Source of the DNA: an uncultured Chryseolinea sp.
GTDB taxonomy: Bacteria > Bacteroidota > Bacteroidia > Cytophagales > Cyclobacteriaceae
Assembly: GCA_946478915.1 (NCBI GenBank)
Contig: CAMLER010000370.1
Location: 1 to 5,684 of the forward strand
Direction: 5' to 3'
DNA length: 5,684 bases
Part shown: positions 4,107 to 5,684 of the stretch, piece after piece
How the letters are laid out: each line of letters begins with the position of its first letter
Position numbering within the stretch: the first letter of the stretch is position 1
Program-made: the position numbers and the translations under genes
Notes under the pieces: model-generated
The model's database searches: none
What the model saw: the letters and a program-made list of their open reading frames with translations, nothing else
Told to the model about the DNA's origin: nothing

Positions 4107-5684
4107 ATGAAAATTTTCCTTCGTCTGTTATTCATCCTACTCGCCTTTCAGGCCTGCATGTCTGACAAGGAGACAAAAGAAGAAGCAATGAAAAAACCGT
4201 TCAGTGAATTTCTTGATGCTTACTATGAAGAACGCTTGAAATTTTTTCCTTTGGAAGCCACGCAGATCGGAGACAACCGCTACAACAACCTGCTCCCTAA
4301 TGACATCAGCCAAGATTTTCGAAGGGAATTAAATGATTTTTATGATCGCCAGCTTTCAGCCTTGAGCGAGTATCAACGTGACTCTCTTTCTGTGCAGGAG
4401 CAGGTGAGCTATGATATTTTCAAAAGAGAAATGGATGGAGGAAAAAGGTCGCTCACTTTTAATGATCACCTCATGCCTGTCCATCAATTCTGGGGAATGA
4501 CATTAACGATTCCGCAGATCGCCAGTGGCAAGAGTTATCAACCGTTTAAGACAGCCAAAGACTATGACGATTTCCTACAAAGGATAGATGCTTTCGCCAT
4601 TTGGGTCGACACTGCAATAGTAAATATGAAAAGGGGGCTCTCCACCGGCTACACTTATCCTAAAATATTAATGGAGAGAGTGATTCCCCAGGCAAAGGAT
4701 ATGATGGTTACGGATGTTACAGAAAGCATTTTCTGGGATCCGATCAAGAACATGCCCGAAGACATTTCAGGCACGGATAAAGATCGACTAACCAAAGCGT
4801 ACCGGGATGCAATTGAAAAGAAGGTTGTGCCCAGCTACACCAAGCTTCACAACTTTCTAAAAACCGAATACATTCCGAAGACCAGGACGTCAGCTGGAAT
4901 TTCGGACATTCCCGGAGGAAGTGAATATTACCAACACCTCATAAACTTTTGGACCACCACCGACCTTTCGGCGGATGAGATCTTTAATACCGGCAAAAGC
5001 GAGGTGGAGCGCATTCGAGCGGAAATGGAAAAGGTAAAGAACCAGGTAGGCTTTAAAGGGAATCTGAAATCGTTCTTCGAGTACGTTAATACCAACAAGA
5101 AATTCATGCCGTATAAGACTGCCGAGGAAGTGCTGGCCGGATATAATGAGATCCATAAAAAGATGCAGCCCAAGCTTGCCAAATTGTTCAATATGACCCC
5201 TAAGACAGGTTTTGAGGTAAGGCAAACAGAAGCATTTCGAGCGGCATCAAGCAGTGCGGAATACAATCCCGGCACTCCCGACGGATCGCGGCCAGGAGTC
5301 TTTTATGCTCCCATTCTGGATGCGACCAAGTATAACTATACGGGCATGGAGACCCTATTTTTGCATGAAGCCATCCCTGGCCATCATTATCAGATCTCCC
5401 TCCAATACGAAAATGAAGAGCTTCCGAAGTTCAGAAGATTTTTGTGGTACGGAGCGTATGGCGAGGGTTGGGCATTGTATACAGAAGCTTTGGGCAAGGA
5501 ACTTGGCCTCTACACAGATCCGTATCAGTACTTTGGAAACCTTGGCGACGAGATTCATCGCGCAATCCGGTTGGTGGTAGACGTCGGCATTCATACCAAA
5601 GGATGGTCAAGAGAACAAGCCATAAAGTATATGCTCGACAATGAAGCCATCTACGACATCTGCAAGAAGAACCTTGGCATCCAG
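4107..5684 (+). CDS. DUF885 family predicted zinc metallopeptidase, lipoprotein (3' end outside window)
   Basis: An open frame of 526 codons runs off the window edge; family members are usually about 560-600 residues, so most of the protein is present. Residues 1-17 are a lipoprotein signal (MKIFLRLLFILLAFQAC) with Cys17 as the predicted lipidated residue; the -3 Phe makes the lipobox slightly atypical. Diagnostic DUF885 motifs follow: DGSRPG (392-397); HEAIPGHH (420-427), an HExxxGH zinc-type site with His420, Glu421 and His426; and EGWALYTE (453-460), where a Glu probably supplies the third metal ligand. The expected C-terminal Arg-Tyr and Pro-Gly-Gln block is not reached. The protein is probably periplasmic or on the outer membrane and cleaves peptides, but the substrate is unknown. 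The ATG lies 12 bp after the preceding TPM gene stop and has no Shine-Dalgarno sequence, which suggests co-transcription. Upstream acidic residues after the Cys may affect lipoprotein sorting. Confidence 0.88.
   Translation, partial: MKIFLRLLFILLAFQACMSDKETKEEAMKKPFSEFLDAYYEERLKFFPLEATQIGDNRYNNLLPNDISQDFRRELNDFYDRQLSALSEYQRDSLSVQEQVSYDIFKREMDGGKRSLTFNDHLMPVHQFWGMTLTIPQIASGKSYQPFKTAKDYDDFLQRIDAFAIWVDTAIVNMKRGLSTGYTYPKILMERVIPQAKDMMVTDVTESIFWDPIKNMPEDISGTDKDRLTKAYRDAIEKKVVPSYTKLHNFLKTEYIPKTRTSAGISDIPGGSEYYQHLINFWTTTDLSADEIFNTGKSEVERIRAEMEKVKNQVGFKGNLKSFFEYVNTNKKFMPYKTAEEVLAGYNEIHKKMQPKLAKLFNMTPKTGFEVRQTEAFRAASSSAEYNPGTPDGSRPGVFYAPILDATKYNYTGMETLFLHEAIPGHHYQISLQYENEELPKFRRFLWYGAYGEGWALYTEALGKELGLYTDPYQYFGNLGDEIHRAIRLVVDVGIHTKGWSREQAIKYMLDNEAIYDICKKNLGIQ

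Noticed and set aside
3893..4135. Minus-strand Pro-rich 80-codon frame
   Set aside because: Gly codons (GGN) read on the opposite strand become Pro codons; this is the mirror of the Gly/Ser tail.
4890..5275. Two overlapping minus-strand frames of about 110 codons inside the DUF885 gene
   Set aside because: They are opposite to a strongly supported coding frame with catalytic motifs, and neither resembles a known protein.

Overview
This is a chromosomal window of housekeeping and envelope genes, most likely from a member of the Bacteroidota (a Cytophagales-like lineage is my guess; the family cannot be fixed from the sequence). Three things point there: two intergenic matches to the Bacteroidota sigma-A promoter (TTG, 17-18 bp, TAnnTTTG); starts that mostly lack a Shine-Dalgarno sequence and have A/T-rich leaders; and a PdxJ with the Asn-Lys variant at the N-terminal substrate-binding position that I associate with this phylum. 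Base composition is moderate and even, and I see no mobile element, RNA gene, CRISPR array or sign of recent transfer.

Layout. On the minus strand, a GatB/YqeY-domain gene (354-806) runs into a CvpA-family membrane protein gene (1-357, cut by the window edge). The two overlap by four bases (TTGA), with cvpA starting at TTG. Diverging from them, pdxJ (877-1611, vitamin B6 synthesis) is read rightward from a promoter lying in the first codons of yqeY. Then four plus-strand genes follow closely and may form one transcript from a promoter at 1608-1635: a membrane protein with a TPM-like fold split by a transmembrane hairpin (1654-2313); two tandem YgcG-like secreted/membrane TPM proteins with glycine-rich tails ending in Gly-Ser-Trp (2362-3114 and 3192-4094); and a lipoprotein metallopeptidase of the DUF885 family (4107 to the window end, 3' end missing).

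How they fit together. The left half holds unrelated housekeeping genes. The right half looks like an envelope module: three TPM-family proteins that probably sit in the inner membrane with their domains in the periplasm (or, for the first, possibly the cytoplasm), followed 12 bp later by a predicted exported lipoprotein peptidase. TPM genes in bacteria are often next to lemA, but no lemA is visible here. The two YgcG-like genes are clear duplicates: 107 aligned residues without a gap, about two thirds identical by hand count. Their membrane segments differ, one helix versus about three. The functional link between the TPM proteins and the peptidase is inference from gene order only. Nothing here amounts to a demonstrably new system; the TPM/DUF885 cluster is the part most worth following up.
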